DNA of 52,025 nt, from positions 1 through 52,025 of the forward strand of contig CAMZLH010000015.1 in assembly GCA_947311565.1 (NCBI GenBank), written 5' to 3'. Position numbers and translations under genes: made by a program. Positions 26,659 to 36,547 of this stretch are shown in pieces. The notes under the pieces were generated by a model that was given only the letters and a program-made list of their open reading frames with translations, did not search any database and had not been told where the DNA came from. The stretch's first letter is position 1, and the number at the start of each line of letters is the position of its first letter. The DNA comes from an uncultured Nitratifractor sp. (GTDB lineage: Bacteria > Campylobacterota > Campylobacteria > Campylobacterales > Sulfurovaceae).

Positions 26659-27522
26659 CTATTTATCACCCCATGATAACTTTTCATTTAAGACTCTAAA
26701 ATAGTTTCTCTCTTTTCTGTGAAGTAGTTTAGCATTTCGTTTAGAGCCTCTTATTATTAAGTTGTCACTCTTTTCTAGTGTGTAAGAGTCTTGTCCATCT
26801 ACTACAACTAAAAGCTTATTATTAGGTGTCTTAATTTTAATAGTAAAATCTGCTGGCATTACAAGTGCTCTTTGGGTTAAAGAGTGAGGACATATTGGAT
26901 TTAAGATAAATGCTTTGGTTAAGGGGTACATTACTGGTCCATCTGCTGCTAAATTATAAGCTGTAGAGCCCGTAGGTGTAGAGATAATAAGTCCATCTCC
27001 TCTATAACTATTAAACATCTCATCTTCGATATATGCCTCTATTGTTGCCATTTTAGAGACTGTATCTCTAGTTACAACAACATCGTTAAATGCATAAAAA
27101 GGTTTCTCCTCTTTATCTCTAATTAATATTCCACTTATCATCATTCTATCGTCTATTCTACACTCACCATCTCTAAGTTGCTGTAGAAAGTTCTCTACCT
27201 CTTCTATCCTAACATCTGCTAAAAAGCCTAAATTTCCAGCATTTATTCCACAAACAGCTTTTCCATATTTGTAGCTTCTTCTAACAAGTGATAATAGTGT
27301 CCCATCTCCACCTAAAGATACTAGAAAATCGTTCTTTTCACACATTTGATCAAATTCTATTCCACTTAAGTCTATCATATCTGCAGAGGTTTCATCTAAA
27401 ACTACACTAATACCATATCGCTCAAATTTCTCTTTTATAGATAAAAATGTATCTTTAATATCTGGAGTATCTGGCTTTAATATAAAACCAGCACTTCTAT
27501 AATTTTTTATATCTTCTTTCAC
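26659..27522 (-). CDS. nadK: NAD kinase
   Basis: Phosphorylates NAD to NADP. The catalytic GGDGTLL motif lies near residue 70, followed by GINAGNLGFLADV, the NE/D-type motif VVVTRDTVSKMATIEAYI and ISTPTGSTAYNLAADGPV. 287 residues is complete. It is the first gene of the minus-strand run that ends at mrdA. Confidence 0.95.
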   Translation of the reverse strand: MKEDIKNYRSAGFILKPDTPDIKDTFLSIKEKFERYGISVVLDETSADMIDLSGIEFDQMCEKNDFLVSLGGDGTLLSLVRRSYKYGKAVCGINAGNLGFLADVRIEEVENFLQQLRDGECRIDDRMMISGILIRDKEEKPFYAFNDVVVTRDTVSKMATIEAYIEDEMFNSYRGDGLIISTPTGSTAYNLAADGPVMYPLTKAFILNPICPHSLTQRALVMPADFTIKIKTPNNKLLVVVDGQDSYTLEKSDNLIIRGSKRNAKLLHRKERNYFRVLNEKLSWGDK

Positions 27523-27603
27523 TAAATATGCCTTAAGATCTTAATCTTTTTTATTTAATAGATTACCATAAACCCTCTTTAGTTTGGGTTAATAATTAAA
27601 AGC

Positions 27604-27609
27604 TATAAT
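27604..27609 (+). promoter_or_regulatory. -10 box for the glycine-zipper lipoprotein gene
   Basis: TATAAT 18 bases before the ATG at 27628, with TAAGGAG as ribosome binding site between. It lies in the divergent 105-base region shared with nadK. Confidence 0.55.
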
Positions 27610-27627
27610 ATAGTATAAGGAGTCGAT

Positions 27628-27891
27628 ATGATAAGGTCATCTATTTTAATTACACTAATATTTTTTATATTAAATTCTTGCTCAAATAGACAAAATTCAC
27701 TAACTACAGGAGAGGCTGTTGGTGCAACAGTGGGTGCTGCTGGTGGTGCAATGATAGGCGGTATGTTTGGTCTATTGATTTCAAGTGGTGGCAACAAAAA
27801 GAGTACCGATGCAATACTAGCTACAAGTATGATACTAGGCGCAATTAGCTTTGGTTCTACAGGATATAGTGTTGGGAAAATTTTTAAGTAG
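27628..27891 (+). CDS. small glycine-zipper lipoprotein
   Basis: An 87-residue predicted lipoprotein. The signal peptide ends with a lipobox FILNSC (Cys18). The mature part has a glycine-zipper stretch AVGATVGAAGGAMIGGMFGLL and a second Gly-rich helix MILGAISFGSTGYSVG, as in SlyB/YMGG-type envelope proteins. It has its own promoter and a good ribosome binding site. Function is unknown; outer-membrane association is inferred. It converges on clpB with 4 bases between the stop codons. Confidence 0.75.
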   Translation: MIRSSILITLIFFILNSCSNRQNSLTTGEAVGATVGAAGGAMIGGMFGLLISSGGNKKSTDAILATSMILGAISFGSTGYSVGKIFK

Positions 27892-27908
27892 AGGGTTAAC
27901 TCTCTACT
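27887..27908. terminator. palindrome spanning two convergent stop codons
   Basis: GTAGAG, then GTTAAC, then CTCTAC, each separated by one base, make a near-perfect 22-bp inverted repeat with a single G-T pair. It contains the TAG of the lipoprotein gene and, on the other strand, the TAA of clpB. A bidirectional hairpin terminator is plausible, although the flanking T-run (TTTTT at 27881-27885) serves only the minus strand. Confidence 0.5.
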
Positions 27909-30478
27909 CTTGCAATAATAGTATCATTGTCACTATCAAAAACAACTTTAACACCATTATTTACTGCTCCTTTAAGTATCATTTCGGCTAATTGATCTTC
28001 TATTAGCCATTGAATTGATCTTCTTAGTGGTCTTGCACCATATACTGGGTCGAAGCCCTCTAGTGCGATTATCTCTTTAGCACTATCTGTTACTACAATT
28101 TCGATATCTCTCTCTGCAACTTTTGCTTTGATCTCTTGTAACATAATATCGACTATCTCTTTAATTTGCTCTAACCCTAATGGGTTAAAGATTATTAAAT
28201 CATCTAGTCTATTTATGAACTCTGGTTTAAAGTAGTTTTTTAACTCTGAATGAACTGCCTTTTCAAGTCTCTCTTTGTCATCTCTAATATCCATAATCTT
28301 ATCACTTGCGATGTTGCTTGTTAAGATTATAATTGTGTTTTTAAAGTCAACTGTTACACCTTTATTATCTGTTAGGCGACCATCATCAAGTACTTGTAAA
28401 AGAGTATTAAAAACATCTGGGTGTGCTTTTTCTACTTCATCAAAAAGTAAAACACTATATGGCTTTCTTCTAACAGCTTCTGTTAATTGTCCACCCTCTT
28501 CATAGCCAACATATCCTGGTGCTGCACCAATAAGGCGACTTACAGAGTGTTTCTCCATATACTCTGTCATATCGAAGCGAATAAGTGCTTTTTCGGTATC
28601 AAACAAAAACTTAGCTAGAGCTTTTGCACTTTGCGTTTTACCAACACCTGTTGGTCCAAGGAACAAGAAACTTCCTATTGGTCTGTTTGTATCGCTTAAG
28701 CCTGCTTTGTTTCTCTTAATTGCTCTTGCAACTGCCAATAGTGCTTCATCTTGACCTACAACTTCCTCTTTTAGATGCTTCTCTATATGAAGCACTTTCT
28801 CTCTTTCACTTTGTAGCATTTTGGTTACTGGAATACCTGTCCATCGGCTAATAATTCCTGCAATCATCTCTTCATCAACTGCATTTTTAAGTAGTGTTCC
28901 GGCCTCTTGCATTCTATTCCACTGTTTATTTAGCTCATCTAGCTCTTTTTGCATTGCAGGTATCTCGCCATACTCAATCTCCGCAGCTTTATTAAAGTTT
29001 GCCTCTCTTTTTGCTCTCTCGGCTTCGAGTTTTATATTCTCGATTTGTTGCTTAATTTTGGCTATCTTTTCGAAAATATCTTTTTCTGTATTAAATTGTG
29101 CTTCAAACTCTCTTTGTTTCTCTTCTAAGTTTGCCAACTCTTTCTCTATTATTTTAATCTTCTCTTCATTTTTAGCTGTTAGCTCCATTTTTAGAGCTTC
29201 TGTCTCGACTAAAAGTTTTTGAATCTCTCTTTTTATTTTAGATAACTCAAATGGCTCAGATTCTATCTGCATCTTAAGCTCTGATGCACCCTCGTCGATT
29301 AAGTCTATTGCTTTATCTGGCAAAAATCTATCTGTAATATAGCGATTAGATAGTTTAACTGCAGAAATTAATGCACTATCTAAAATTTGAACATTATGAA
29401 ATGCCTCTAAACGCTCTTTTATTCCTCTCATAATTTGTAGAGCTTCATCGATACTTGGTTCATCAACCTTTACAGGCTGGAATCTTCTTTGAAGTGCTGC
29501 ATCTTTTTCGATATATTTTCTATACTCTTTTAGAGTTGTTGCACCAATTGTATGCAGTTCACCTCTTGCTAACATTGGTTTTAGCATATTTGCAGCATCC
29601 ATACTACCTTCGCTTGCACCTGCACCTACTATGGTATGAATTTCATCTATAAAGAGAATTATATTACCATCTTTTTTAACCTCTTCGATTACAGCTTTTA
29701 ATCTATCTTCAAACTCACCTCTATATTTTGCACCGGCAATCAGTGCTGCCATATCGAGCTCTATAAGTCGGCGATTTTGCAAAGAGAGTGGAACCTCTTT
29801 ATTTACAATTCTTTGAGCTAACCCCTCTACAATTGCAGTCTTACCAACCCCAGGTTCTCCAAGTAAAATTGGGTTGTTTTTTGTTTTACGAATTAGAATT
29901 TGCATTGTTCTTTGAATCTCTTCATCTCTACCTATTATTGGGTCTAACTCTCCATCTATTGCTTTTTTTGTTAAGTCTATTCCATATTTAGATAGAGCTT
30001 CAAGCTTCTCATCTGCTGTTTGTGAGTCGATTGTTTTTCCACCTCTTAATGCTTCTAAACTCTTCTTAAATTCGCTTAAATCTAAAAACTCTCCAAGAGT
30101 ATCTTTTATAAAAGTATCATTTGAATTTGAAATAAGCCAACTATCAACAGATATATAGCTATCTCCATTTTTTGCCATTTGTCCCTCTGCACTCTGAAGG
30201 CTTCTAACTAGATTACTTGATAGCTTAATGCTCTCTTTTGTAATAGTAGAAGTTGATGGCAGTTTTTTGCTTAAAGACTCTACATGTAGTGCAATTGCTG
30301 CTTTATCTATATTTATTTTATTTAGTACTTGATTTAAAATAGAGTTGCTATTTGTTAGCAATGCCCATACTAAGTGTATTGGCTCTACTTCTGGATTTCT
30401 ATTGTGAAGAGCCAGCGAAAGAGCTGACTCTATAGTTTGTGTCATTTGATGTGTTAATTTCTCTAATATGCTACTCAT
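27896..30478 (-). CDS. clpB: ATP-dependent disaggregase ClpB
   Basis: A Hsp104-type chaperone that threads aggregated protein with DnaK. Order: Clp N domain (1-145); AAA1 with GEPGVGKTA, pore loop [10 protein letters not shown] and Walker [11 protein letters not shown]; the long middle coiled-coil domain (about 410-525) that distinguishes ClpB from ClpA/C; AAA2 with [18 protein letters not shown] pore loop and LFDEVEKAH. There is no ClpP-binding IGF loop. 860 residues is full length. AGGAGAAAATA precedes the start. I saw no clear CIRCE or HspR (HAIR) operator in the upstream gap. Confidence 0.96.
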   Translation of the reverse strand: MSSILEKLTHQMTQTIESALSLALHNRNPEVEPIHLVWALLTNSNSILNQVLNKINIDKAAIALHVESLSKKLPSTSTITKESIKLSSNLVRSLQSAEGQMAKNGDSYISVDSWLISNSNDTFIKDTLGEFLDLSEFKKSLEALRGGKTIDSQTADEKLEALSKYGIDLTKKAIDGELDPIIGRDEEIQRTMQILIRKTKNNPILLGEPGVGKTAIVEGLAQRIVNKEVPLSLQNRRLIELDMAALIAGAKYRGEFEDRLKAVIEEVKKDGNIILFIDEIHTIVGAGASEGSMDAANMLKPMLARGELHTIGATTLKEYRKYIEKDAALQRRFQPVKVDEPSIDEALQIMRGIKERLEAFHNVQILDSALISAVKLSNRYITDRFLPDKAIDLIDEGASELKMQIESEPFELSKIKREIQKLLVETEALKMELTAKNEEKIKIIEKELANLEEKQREFEAQFNTEKDIFEKIAKIKQQIENIKLEAERAKREANFNKAAEIEYGEIPAMQKELDELNKQWNRMQEAGTLLKNAVDEEMIAGIISRWTGIPVTKMLQSEREKVLHIEKHLKEEVVGQDEALLAVARAIKRNKAGLSDTNRPIGSFLFLGPTGVGKTQSAKALAKFLFDTEKALIRFDMTEYMEKHSVSRLIGAAPGYVGYEEGGQLTEAVRRKPYSVLLFDEVEKAHPDVFNTLLQVLDDGRLTDNKGVTVDFKNTIIILTSNIASDKIMDIRDDKERLEKAVHSELKNYFKPEFINRLDDLIIFNPLGLEQIKEIVDIMLQEIKAKVAERDIEIVVTDSAKEIIALEGFDPVYGARPLRRSIQWLIEDQLAEMILKGAVNNGVKVVFDSDNDTIIARVES

Positions 30479-30624
30479 TATTTTCTCCTAAATTTATATT
30501 CTAGTACAACTTTACCATATTTTTAAACTTTTGTTTGCTATTTAAGTTGCATTTATAAAATAACCACTCTTTAAGTGATAATTCAATAAAATAGTACAAA
30601 AATTTACCAAAGGCAATATCTACT

Positions 30625-31968
30625 ATGTATAAACATAAAAGAAAAGTTATACTATCTAGCTTCTTAGCTATCTCTGTTGCACTATTTATATCTAATCCTA
30701 CTAAATTAAATGCAAAGATGAGTAACGATAGCAAGTTAGATGCGTATCTAAAGTTTACAAGAGTATTAACGCTAATAGAGAGTCAATATGTAGAGGAAGT
30801 TAACTCTACTGCTTTAGTTGATAAAGCTCTAAAGGGATTGCTTGCAAATCTAGATGCACACTCTGCTTACATGGATGCTAAATCTTTTAAAGATTTAAAT
30901 ATTCAGACAAAAGGTGAGTTTGGTGGACTTGGAATTGTTGTTAGTATGAAAAAGGGTGCTTTAACAATTATTGCTCCTATTGATGATACTCCGGCAGCTA
31001 AAGCAGGTGTTAAATCTGGAGACATTATATTAAAGATTGATAAGAAATCTACACTAGGAATGAGTATAGACGAGTCTGTAAAATTAATGCGTGGAAAGCC
31101 AAAGACAAAGATAACATTGACACTTGTTAGGAAAGGTGAGTCCAAACCAATTAAAGTAGATATTATTAGAGATATTATCAAGATTCAATCTGTAAAATCC
31201 AAAGTTGCATATTTAAATAAAGATAAAAAAGATAAAGTTATCTATATTCAGATTTCATCATTTGATTCAAAAGTTGTTGATGGTGTTAAAAAAGTATTAA
31301 AAGATAATAGTAGTGCTAAAGGTATTGTATTTGATCTTCGTAACAATCCTGGTGGACTATTAAACCAAGCTACTGGACTTTTAGACCTATTTATAGATAA
31401 AGGTGTACTTGTTAGTCAAAAAGGTCGTGTAAAGAGTGAAAATATTGAGTATAAAGCGCATGAAAATGGAACAAAAAAAGATATTCCAATAGTAGTTTTA
31501 GTAAATGGAGGAAGTGCAAGTGCTAGTGAGATTGTAAGTGGAGCTATGCAAGATACTCATAGAGCTGCAATTATTGGAGAGAAAACATTTGGAAAAGGTA
31601 GTGTGCAAGTAATTGTGCCTATTGGAAGAGAAGAGGGTATAAAGCTTACAGTTGCTAGATATTATCTTCCAAGTGGAAGAACAATACAAAACAAAGGTGT
31701 TACTCCAGATGTTACTGTATATCCAGGTGAGGCGACTAAGAAAAAAGATAATGAGTTCTCAATTAAAGAGAGTGAACTAAAACAACATCTTAAAACAGAA
31801 CTTGAGAAATTAGATCATAAAAAAGATAGCAATACTACAAAAGTAGAAGATAGAAAAGATAATAAAAAGAGTAAAAAAATTATTACTGAAAAAGATATCT
31901 TACAAGATGCACAACTAAAAAGTGCTTTAGATATACTAAAAGTTTTAATTATTCAAAAAGGTAAATAA
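30625..31968 (+). CDS. ctpA: C-terminal processing protease (S41, CtpA family)
   Basis: A periplasmic serine protease with an uncleaved or cleaved N-terminal segment (about 9-31). A PDZ domain (about 95-175) includes GLGIVVS and GVKSGDIILKI. The S41 catalytic core has FDLRNNPGG, the Ser in NGGSASASEIVSGAMQ and the Lys in GEKTFGKGSVQ. A Lys/Asp-rich tail follows. 447 residues is typical. Its stop is directly followed by the purC ATG; ctp-purC adjacency is common in this phylum. Confidence 0.93.
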   Translation: MYKHKRKVILSSFLAISVALFISNPTKLNAKMSNDSKLDAYLKFTRVLTLIESQYVEEVNSTALVDKALKGLLANLDAHSAYMDAKSFKDLNIQTKGEFGGLGIVVSMKKGALTIIAPIDDTPAAKAGVKSGDIILKIDKKSTLGMSIDESVKLMRGKPKTKITLTLVRKGESKPIKVDIIRDIIKIQSVKSKVAYLNKDKKDKVIYIQISSFDSKVVDGVKKVLKDNSSAKGIVFDLRNNPGGLLNQATGLLDLFIDKGVLVSQKGRVKSENIEYKAHENGTKKDIPIVVLVNGGSASASEIVSGAMQDTHRAAIIGEKTFGKGSVQVIVPIGREEGIKLTVARYYLPSGRTIQNKGVTPDVTVYPGEATKKKDNEFSIKESELKQHLKTELEKLDHKKDSNTTKVEDRKDNKKSKKIITEKDILQDAQLKSALDILKVLIIQKGK

Positions 31969-32679
31969 ATGGATAAAAAAGAGTTACTATACGAAGGTAA
32001 AGCAAAGAAGATTTGGAAAACAGAAGATAAAGAGCTTCTAATATCAGAGTTTAAAGACTCATTAACTGCTTTTAATGGAGAGAAGAAGTCAAGTGAAGAG
32101 GGAAAAGGGGCTTTAAATAATAAGATATCAACAATTTTATTTGAGTATCTTGAGAGTAAAGGCGTACCAACACACTTTATTAAAATGCAAGATGATAACC
32201 ATATGTTACATAAAAGAGCTGATGTTATTTTAATAGAGGTAATAGTAAGAAATATTGCAACAGGAAGTTTAAGTAGAAATCTTGCTATAGAAGATGGTAA
32301 AGTATTACCATTTACATTAGTTGAGTTTGATTACAAAAATGATGAACTAGGAGATCCTAAATTAAATGATCAACACTGTCTAATTTTAGAACTTGTAAAA
32401 AGTGAAGATGAGCTTGACTATATTAGATATATGGCAAGAAAAATAAATAATTTTTTAAGTGAATTTTATGCAAAAGCTAATCTGAAGTTGGTTGATTTTA
32501 AATTAGAGTTTGGAAGAGATAGCAATGGAAATATTATTTTAATTGATGAGTTAAGTCCAGATAACTTTAGACTTTGGGATGCAGATACAAACGAGAAAAT
32601 GGACAAAGATAGATTTAGACAAGGCTTAGGTGGCTTGGTAGAAGCTTATGAAGAAGTATTAAAAAGAATTAAAGGATAG
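31969..32679 (+). CDS. purC: SAICAR synthase PurC
   Basis: Phosphoribosylaminoimidazole-succinocarboxamide synthase of purine synthesis. N-terminal [39 protein letters not shown]-type segment [13 protein letters not shown] and the C-terminal [14 protein letters not shown] are all present. 236 residues is normal. It begins on the base after the ctp stop, and purS follows 3 bases later. Confidence 0.96.
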   Translation: MDKKELLYEGKAKKIWKTEDKELLISEFKDSLTAFNGEKKSSEEGKGALNNKISTILFEYLESKGVPTHFIKMQDDNHMLHKRADVILIEVIVRNIATGSLSRNLAIEDGKVLPFTLVEFDYKNDELGDPKLNDQHCLILELVKSEDELDYIRYMARKINNFLSEFYAKANLKLVDFKLEFGRDSNGNIILIDELSPDNFRLWDADTNEKMDKDRFRQGLGGLVEAYEEVLKRIKG

Positions 32680-32682
32680 ATA

Positions 32683-32925
32683 TTGAAAGCAGTAGTAAAT
32701 GTATTTTTAAAAGAGGGTGTATTAGATCCACAAGGAAAAGCAGCGAGACATGCACTAGGTTCTTTAGGATTTAATGGTGTTAAAGAAGTTAGAATTGGTA
32801 AGCAAATTGTTATTAATTTAGATGCAACATCTAAAGCAGATGCATTAAAAGAGGTTGAGCAGATGAGCGAGACTCTACTTGCTAATACTGTTATAGAAGA
32901 TTATACTATCGAGATTGTAGAATGA
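32683..32925 (+). CDS. purS: phosphoribosylformylglycinamidine synthase subunit PurS
   Basis: The small 80-residue subunit that bridges PurL and PurQ. The motifs VFLKEGVLDPQGKA and LGFNGVKEVRIGK are diagnostic. It starts with TTG preceded by AAAGGA. Its stop overlaps the purQ start by 4 bases. PurL is not in the window. Confidence 0.95.
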   Translation: MKAVVNVFLKEGVLDPQGKAARHALGSLGFNGVKEVRIGKQIVINLDATSKADALKEVEQMSETLLANTVIEDYTIEIVE

Positions 32926-33593
32926 AGAGAGCAGTTGTTTTAAGATTTCCTGGTACAAACTGTGAGTTCGATACAGACTATGCACTAGAGAAACTTGGTT
33001 TTAGTGTAGATATTGTTTGGCATAAAGAGGAGAAACTTCCTGAGTGTGATTTAGTAGTAGTGCCAGGTGGATTTAGCTATGGAGATTATCTTCGTTCTGG
33101 TTCAATAGCTAGATTTGCACCAATTATGAAAGCTGTAACTGAGTTTGCAAATAGAGGTGGATATGTTTTAGGAATATGTAATGGATTTCAAATTTTAACA
33201 GAAGCAGGGCTTTTACCTGGAGCATTAAAGAGAAATAACTCGTTACATTTTATATCTAAATTTCAACATATTAAAATTGTAAATAGTGATAATAAGTTTT
33301 TACAAAACTGTAAAGTTGGTGATATTTTAAACATTCCTGTTGCTCATGCCGATGGTAACTACTATATTGATGATGAGGGATTAGCGAAGCTAAAAGAGAA
33401 TAATCAAATCCTAATTCGATATTGTGATGAAAATGGAGATAGGGTCGTATTGAATGGCTCTGTTGAGTCTATAGGTGGTGTTTGTAACGAGAGTAAAAAT
33501 GTATTTGGTTTAATGCCACATCCAGAGAGAGCAATAGAGCTAGCACTTGGTTCAATAGATGGTATTAAAATGCTTGAGGGCTTAAGAACTTGA
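32922..33593 (+). CDS. purQ: phosphoribosylformylglycinamidine synthase, glutaminase subunit PurQ
   Basis: A class I glutamine amidotransferase that supplies ammonia to PurL. Sequence marks are RFPGTNCEFD at the N-terminus, VVVPGGFSYGDYLR, nucleophile Cys in GICNGFQIL and the His/Glu pair in LMPHPERA. 223 residues is normal. The start overlaps purS and the stop overlaps the next TTG start by 3 bases. Confidence 0.96.
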   Translation: MKRAVVLRFPGTNCEFDTDYALEKLGFSVDIVWHKEEKLPECDLVVVPGGFSYGDYLRSGSIARFAPIMKAVTEFANRGGYVLGICNGFQILTEAGLLPGALKRNNSLHFISKFQHIKIVNSDNKFLQNCKVGDILNIPVAHADGNYYIDDEGLAKLKENNQILIRYCDENGDRVVLNGSVESIGGVCNESKNVFGLMPHPERAIELALGSIDGIKMLEGLRT

Positions 33594-34642
33594 GATTAAC
33601 TCTTAATTTGCTAAAAGTTATTTTATTAATACTTTTAGCAACAATTATAGAGGCTAAAAATGCACCATATAGTTATAGCTATATGCCAAAAACAGTTTAT
33701 AAAAATCAAATATTCCCAGTAACTATATTAGTTAAACATTATGACTCTTCTGACCCTCTTCATTTTGATTATGATATTGTATCTCCTATACAACCAATCG
33801 ATCCTAAACCTTTAAAGTTAATTAATAAGAGTGAAGCATTTTTTACCCTATACTTTAAGGCAGATACGCAAGAGAAAGAGTTAATAATTCCTCAGTTATC
33901 AATATGGAATTTAAACTATACATATATGTTACAAGCAAAGAAGATTAAAGTTTTAGATATATCTACTAATGCAATAGATAATTTTAGTGGAGTTATTGCA
34001 TCTAACTTAAGAGTAAATAGTATAAAAGTTGATCCTTATGATGTGAAAAATTCATTAGTTACACTTACGTTAGAGGCAAATGAAGCAAATTTAGAAGATA
34101 TAAAATTACCAGATGTTGTTGATGATGGCATTGAGAGTATAGATAGAAAGGGCTCTAAGGTAACACTTAGATACTATTTTATTACACCAAGTAAAAAAAA
34201 GAGTATAGAGTTAGTCTACTATAACTTAATAAAAAATAGTTTTGAACTTAAAGATATCTCATTAGTAGATAGGGTTGGGTTTACAGAGAATATTAAGTTA
34301 GCACCTAAAGATTTAAGTTTTGAGAAGATTAAAAAGTATATTTTTATAGTAACAATATTGATATTTATGATTTTATTAATTGTAACAAAAGATATATTAT
34401 ATCTAATAATATCTATCTTATTAATCTCTTTTTTAATATATAGCTACTATCCAAAGGGGTCAGTTTGTATAGAGGAGGGGGCTTCAATATATATACTACC
34501 AACCCAAAATAGTAATATTAGTATGCAAACAGATATGCAAACTAATAGTAAAATAATTAAAAGATATAATAATTTTACTAAAATAGAGTATAAAAATAAA
34601 ATTTCAGGATGGATAAAAGATGAAGATATTTGCAAAGATTAG
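33590..34642 (+). CDS. membrane-anchored protein with C-terminal SH3-like domain
   Basis: Not assigned to a named family. Order: signal or anchor segment (residues 3-20); a periplasmic beta-rich region of about 220 residues resembling BatD-like Ig domains (for example YKNQIFPVTILVKHYDS); two adjacent hydrophobic helices (about 243-285); a C-terminal SH3b-like domain beginning at SVCIEEGASIYILPTQ and ending in SGWIKDEDICK. The TTG start lies in TTGA shared with the purQ stop. The last 23 bases overlap plsC. The order suggests an envelope role, with the SH3-like domain perhaps binding peptidoglycan. Confidence 0.65.
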   Translation: MRLTLNLLKVILLILLATIIEAKNAPYSYSYMPKTVYKNQIFPVTILVKHYDSSDPLHFDYDIVSPIQPIDPKPLKLINKSEAFFTLYFKADTQEKELIIPQLSIWNLNYTYMLQAKKIKVLDISTNAIDNFSGVIASNLRVNSIKVDPYDVKNSLVTLTLEANEANLEDIKLPDVVDDGIESIDRKGSKVTLRYYFITPSKKKSIELVYYNLIKNSFELKDISLVDRVGFTENIKLAPKDLSFEKIKKYIFIVTILIFMILLIVTKDILYLIISILLISFLIYSYYPKGSVCIEEGASIYILPTQNSNISMQTDMQTNSKIIKRYNNFTKIEYKNKISGWIKDEDICKD

Positions 34643-35330
34643 ATTTTATTGGGGTGCATTTACTATATCTACAATTGTTGCAGTTATTATGATACCTCTA
34701 ATGATGATACTACCTAAGTTTAAAGGCGATATACTACACTATTTTAATAGAGCGATACTATTCTTTATGAATGCAAGAGTTAAAGTATATGGAAAGAGAG
34801 ATAATAGTGTAGATTTGTGTTTAATTAATCATCAAGGTATTATGGATATAGTAGCGTTAGAAGCTAGTGAAAATATACACTTAAGATGGGTTGCAAAAAA
34901 AGAGCTTTTTGATGCAACATGGTTTGGAAATGTACTTAGATATGGAGACATGATAGAGGTAGATAGAGATAGCAAAGCAGGGTTGATTAAGCTTATTAAG
35001 GATGTAAAAGATACAATAGAGAATAAAGATAGAGTAGTAGCAATATTTCCAGAGGGTACTAGAGCAAAAGGTCAAGCTCTATTGCAATTTAAAGCTGGTA
35101 CTCAAATAGTTGCAAATAAACTAAAACTTAAGGTACAGCCAATTGTTATAGTAGGAAGTAAATATGTTTTAAATGAGCATATAAAGACAGGTCATAGTGG
35201 AACAATTGAGGTGCACTACTTAGAGTCTATAGATGTTGTAAATAGCTCTAAAGAGTGGTATAAAAATATATACTCTACAATGCAAGAGTATATAGATAAA
35301 ATTGAGAAAGATAAGAGTATATATAGATAA
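34620..35330 (+). CDS. plsC: 1-acyl-sn-glycerol-3-phosphate acyltransferase PlsC
   Basis: Transfers an acyl chain to lysophosphatidate in phospholipid synthesis at the inner membrane. It has an N-terminal hydrophobic segment (about 12-35), the catalytic motif NHQGIMD (H-x4-D) and the substrate-binding motif FPEGTRAKG, with VDRDSKAGLIK between. 236 residues is normal. It starts inside the end of the preceding gene, and its TAA overlaps the ATG of queD by 1 base. Confidence 0.92.
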   Translation: MKIFAKIRFYWGAFTISTIVAVIMIPLMMILPKFKGDILHYFNRAILFFMNARVKVYGKRDNSVDLCLINHQGIMDIVALEASENIHLRWVAKKELFDATWFGNVLRYGDMIEVDRDSKAGLIKLIKDVKDTIENKDRVVAIFPEGTRAKGQALLQFKAGTQIVANKLKLKVQPIVIVGSKYVLNEHIKTGHSGTIEVHYLESIDVVNSSKEWYKNIYSTMQEYIDKIEKDKSIYR

Positions 35331-35911
35331 TGATAATAAGAAAAGAGTTTAAATTTGAAAATGCACATATAGTAAGAGATTGTTCTACACTTAGATGTAG
35401 TCAAAATATACATGGTCACTCATATAGAGTAGAAGTACTATTAGAGTCTAACTATTTAGATGATGGACAGATGGTCTATGATTTTGGGTTAACTAAACTA
35501 TACATTAAAGAGTTTATAGACTCATTTGATCATGCAATTACCTTATGGTCAAGTGATTCTAAAGAGTATTTAGTAGATATGAAAAAACATAGTAAGCGCT
35601 GGATTGAGGTACCTGTAAGTCCATCTGCAGAGCAGTTTAGTCGAGTATTCTTTTTAGTTATTGATAAAATACTTAGTTTAAGTACAATGAATAATAAGGA
35701 AAAAGAGGTAAAATTAAATAGTATAATAGTTCATGAAACGAAGAGTGGATATGCACACTGCTTTAGAGAAGATGCATACTCAAAAAATATGGGTTTAATT
35801 AGATTAGAAGATATAATTTTTTCTAATCAAGTTAAAAGTGAGTGGTCAAAAAAAGATTTTTGGAGTAATATTTTAGAAGATAAAGAGTTAATTACTCCAA
35901 AAACTCTATAA
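35330..35911 (+). CDS. queD: 6-carboxy-5,6,7,8-tetrahydropterin synthase (QueD/PTPS family)
   Basis: A zinc enzyme that makes the queuosine precursor from dihydroneopterin triphosphate. The zinc histidines lie in FKFENAHIVRD and IHGHSYRVEV, with the catalytic Cys in LRCSQNIHGH. VYDFGLTKLYIKEFIDSFDHAITLW is the family central segment, and a Glu follows in VHETKSGYAHC. 193 residues is longer than the roughly 120 of classical QueD, because of an insertion and a C-terminal tail, as seen in epsilonproteobacterial relatives. Confidence 0.85.
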   Translation: MIIRKEFKFENAHIVRDCSTLRCSQNIHGHSYRVEVLLESNYLDDGQMVYDFGLTKLYIKEFIDSFDHAITLWSSDSKEYLVDMKKHSKRWIEVPVSPSAEQFSRVFFLVIDKILSLSTMNNKEKEVKLNSIIVHETKSGYAHCFREDAYSKNMGLIRLEDIIFSNQVKSEWSKKDFWSNILEDKELITPKTL

Positions 35912-35951
35912 ACTAGATATAAAACTCCACAAATAAATATAATAGTTATGA

Positions 35952-35957
35952 TATAAT
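35952..35957 (+). promoter_or_regulatory. -10 box for the lipoprotein cytochrome c gene
   Basis: TATAAT 31 bases before the ATG at 35989, with AAAGGGG at 35977-35983 as ribosome binding site. Confidence 0.6.
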
Positions 35958-35988
35958 TGTCTATTCAAAAATTTTTAAAGGGGTATTA

Positions 35989-36543
35989 ATGAATAAAATA
36001 GTTATACTATCTGTTGCAACTGTAGCAGTATTAACATTTAGCGGATGCGGAAACAAATCTAGTGATGAAGGCTCTAAAAATGCAGTAACAACTGCAGTTG
36101 AGAAGACAAAAGAGGCTGCATCATCTGCGACTGATGCAGTAAAAGAGAGTGCACATAAGGTTGTTGAAACTACAAAAGAGGCTGCTACTAAAACTACAGA
36201 AGCGGTTAAAGAGACAGCTACTAAAGCAGTAGAAGCTACAAAAGAGGCTGCGTCAGCTACTACTGAAAAAGCTAAAGAAGTAGTTTCTGGTGGTAACAGT
36301 AAAGGTAAAGCAGCATATGCTAAATGTGTTAGCTGTCATGGTGCTGATGGTAAGACAAAAGCTCTTGGTAAATCAGAAGTTATTGCAGGTCAATCAGTAG
36401 CAGATTTAGAAAAGAAAATTCAAGAGTATAAAGCTGGAACAAGAAATGTCGCTGGTATGGGTATGCTTATGCATGGTCAAGTAAAGGGTTTAAGCGATGA
36501 AGATGTTAAAGCAGTATCTGAATATATATCTTCTTTAAAATAA
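35989..36543 (+). CDS. lipoprotein c-type cytochrome on a repeated helical stalk
   Basis: An electron carrier tethered to the membrane. Signal peptide with lipobox FSGC (Cys20); then residues 37-101 form nearly three copies of a 22-residue, Ala/Lys/Glu/Thr-rich unit (TKEAASSATDAVKE, TKEAATKTTEAVKE, TKEAASATTEKAKE), predicted to be a long amphipathic helix like LEA or apolipoprotein repeats. The class I cytochrome c domain (about 104-184) has CVSCH at 113-117 and candidate axial Met in GMGMLMHGQ. The redox partner is unknown. The haem would be attached by the CcsBA encoded at 11255. Confidence 0.88.
   Translation: MNKIVILSVATVAVLTFSGCGNKSSDEGSKNAVTTAVEKTKEAASSATDAVKESAHKVVETTKEAATKTTEAVKETATKAVEATKEAASATTEKAKEVVSGGNSKGKAAYAKCVSCHGADGKTKALGKSEVIAGQSVADLEKKIQEYKAGTRNVAGMGMLMHGQVKGLSDEDVKAVSEYISSLK
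36097..36291 (+). repeat. 66-bp coding repeats in the cytochrome stalk
   Basis: Residues 37-58, 59-80 and 81-101 are successive 22-residue units, each made of two 11-residue halves. The DNA copies share phrases such as ACAAAAGAGGCTGC, which could allow expansion or contraction by slippage. Confidence 0.75.
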
Positions 36544-36547
36544 AGAG

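Noticed and set aside
28821-29222. A 133-codon plus-strand frame inside clpB
   Set aside because: Antisense shadow of the clpB middle coiled coil; its Ser/Phe-rich composition is what an antisense of Glu/Lys codons gives.
30479-30624. A heat-shock operator (CIRCE or HAIR) upstream of clpB
   Set aside because: Only CACT...AGTG is seen; no full inverted repeat of either type.
30501-30734. A 77-codon minus-strand frame upstream of ctpA
   Set aside because: It overlaps the ctpA signal peptide and promoter region, has no ribosome binding site and resembles nothing.
36097-36291. A CRISPR-like or satellite repeat in DNA
   Set aside because: The repeats are coding, imperfect and continuous, without spacers; they encode the cytochrome stalk.
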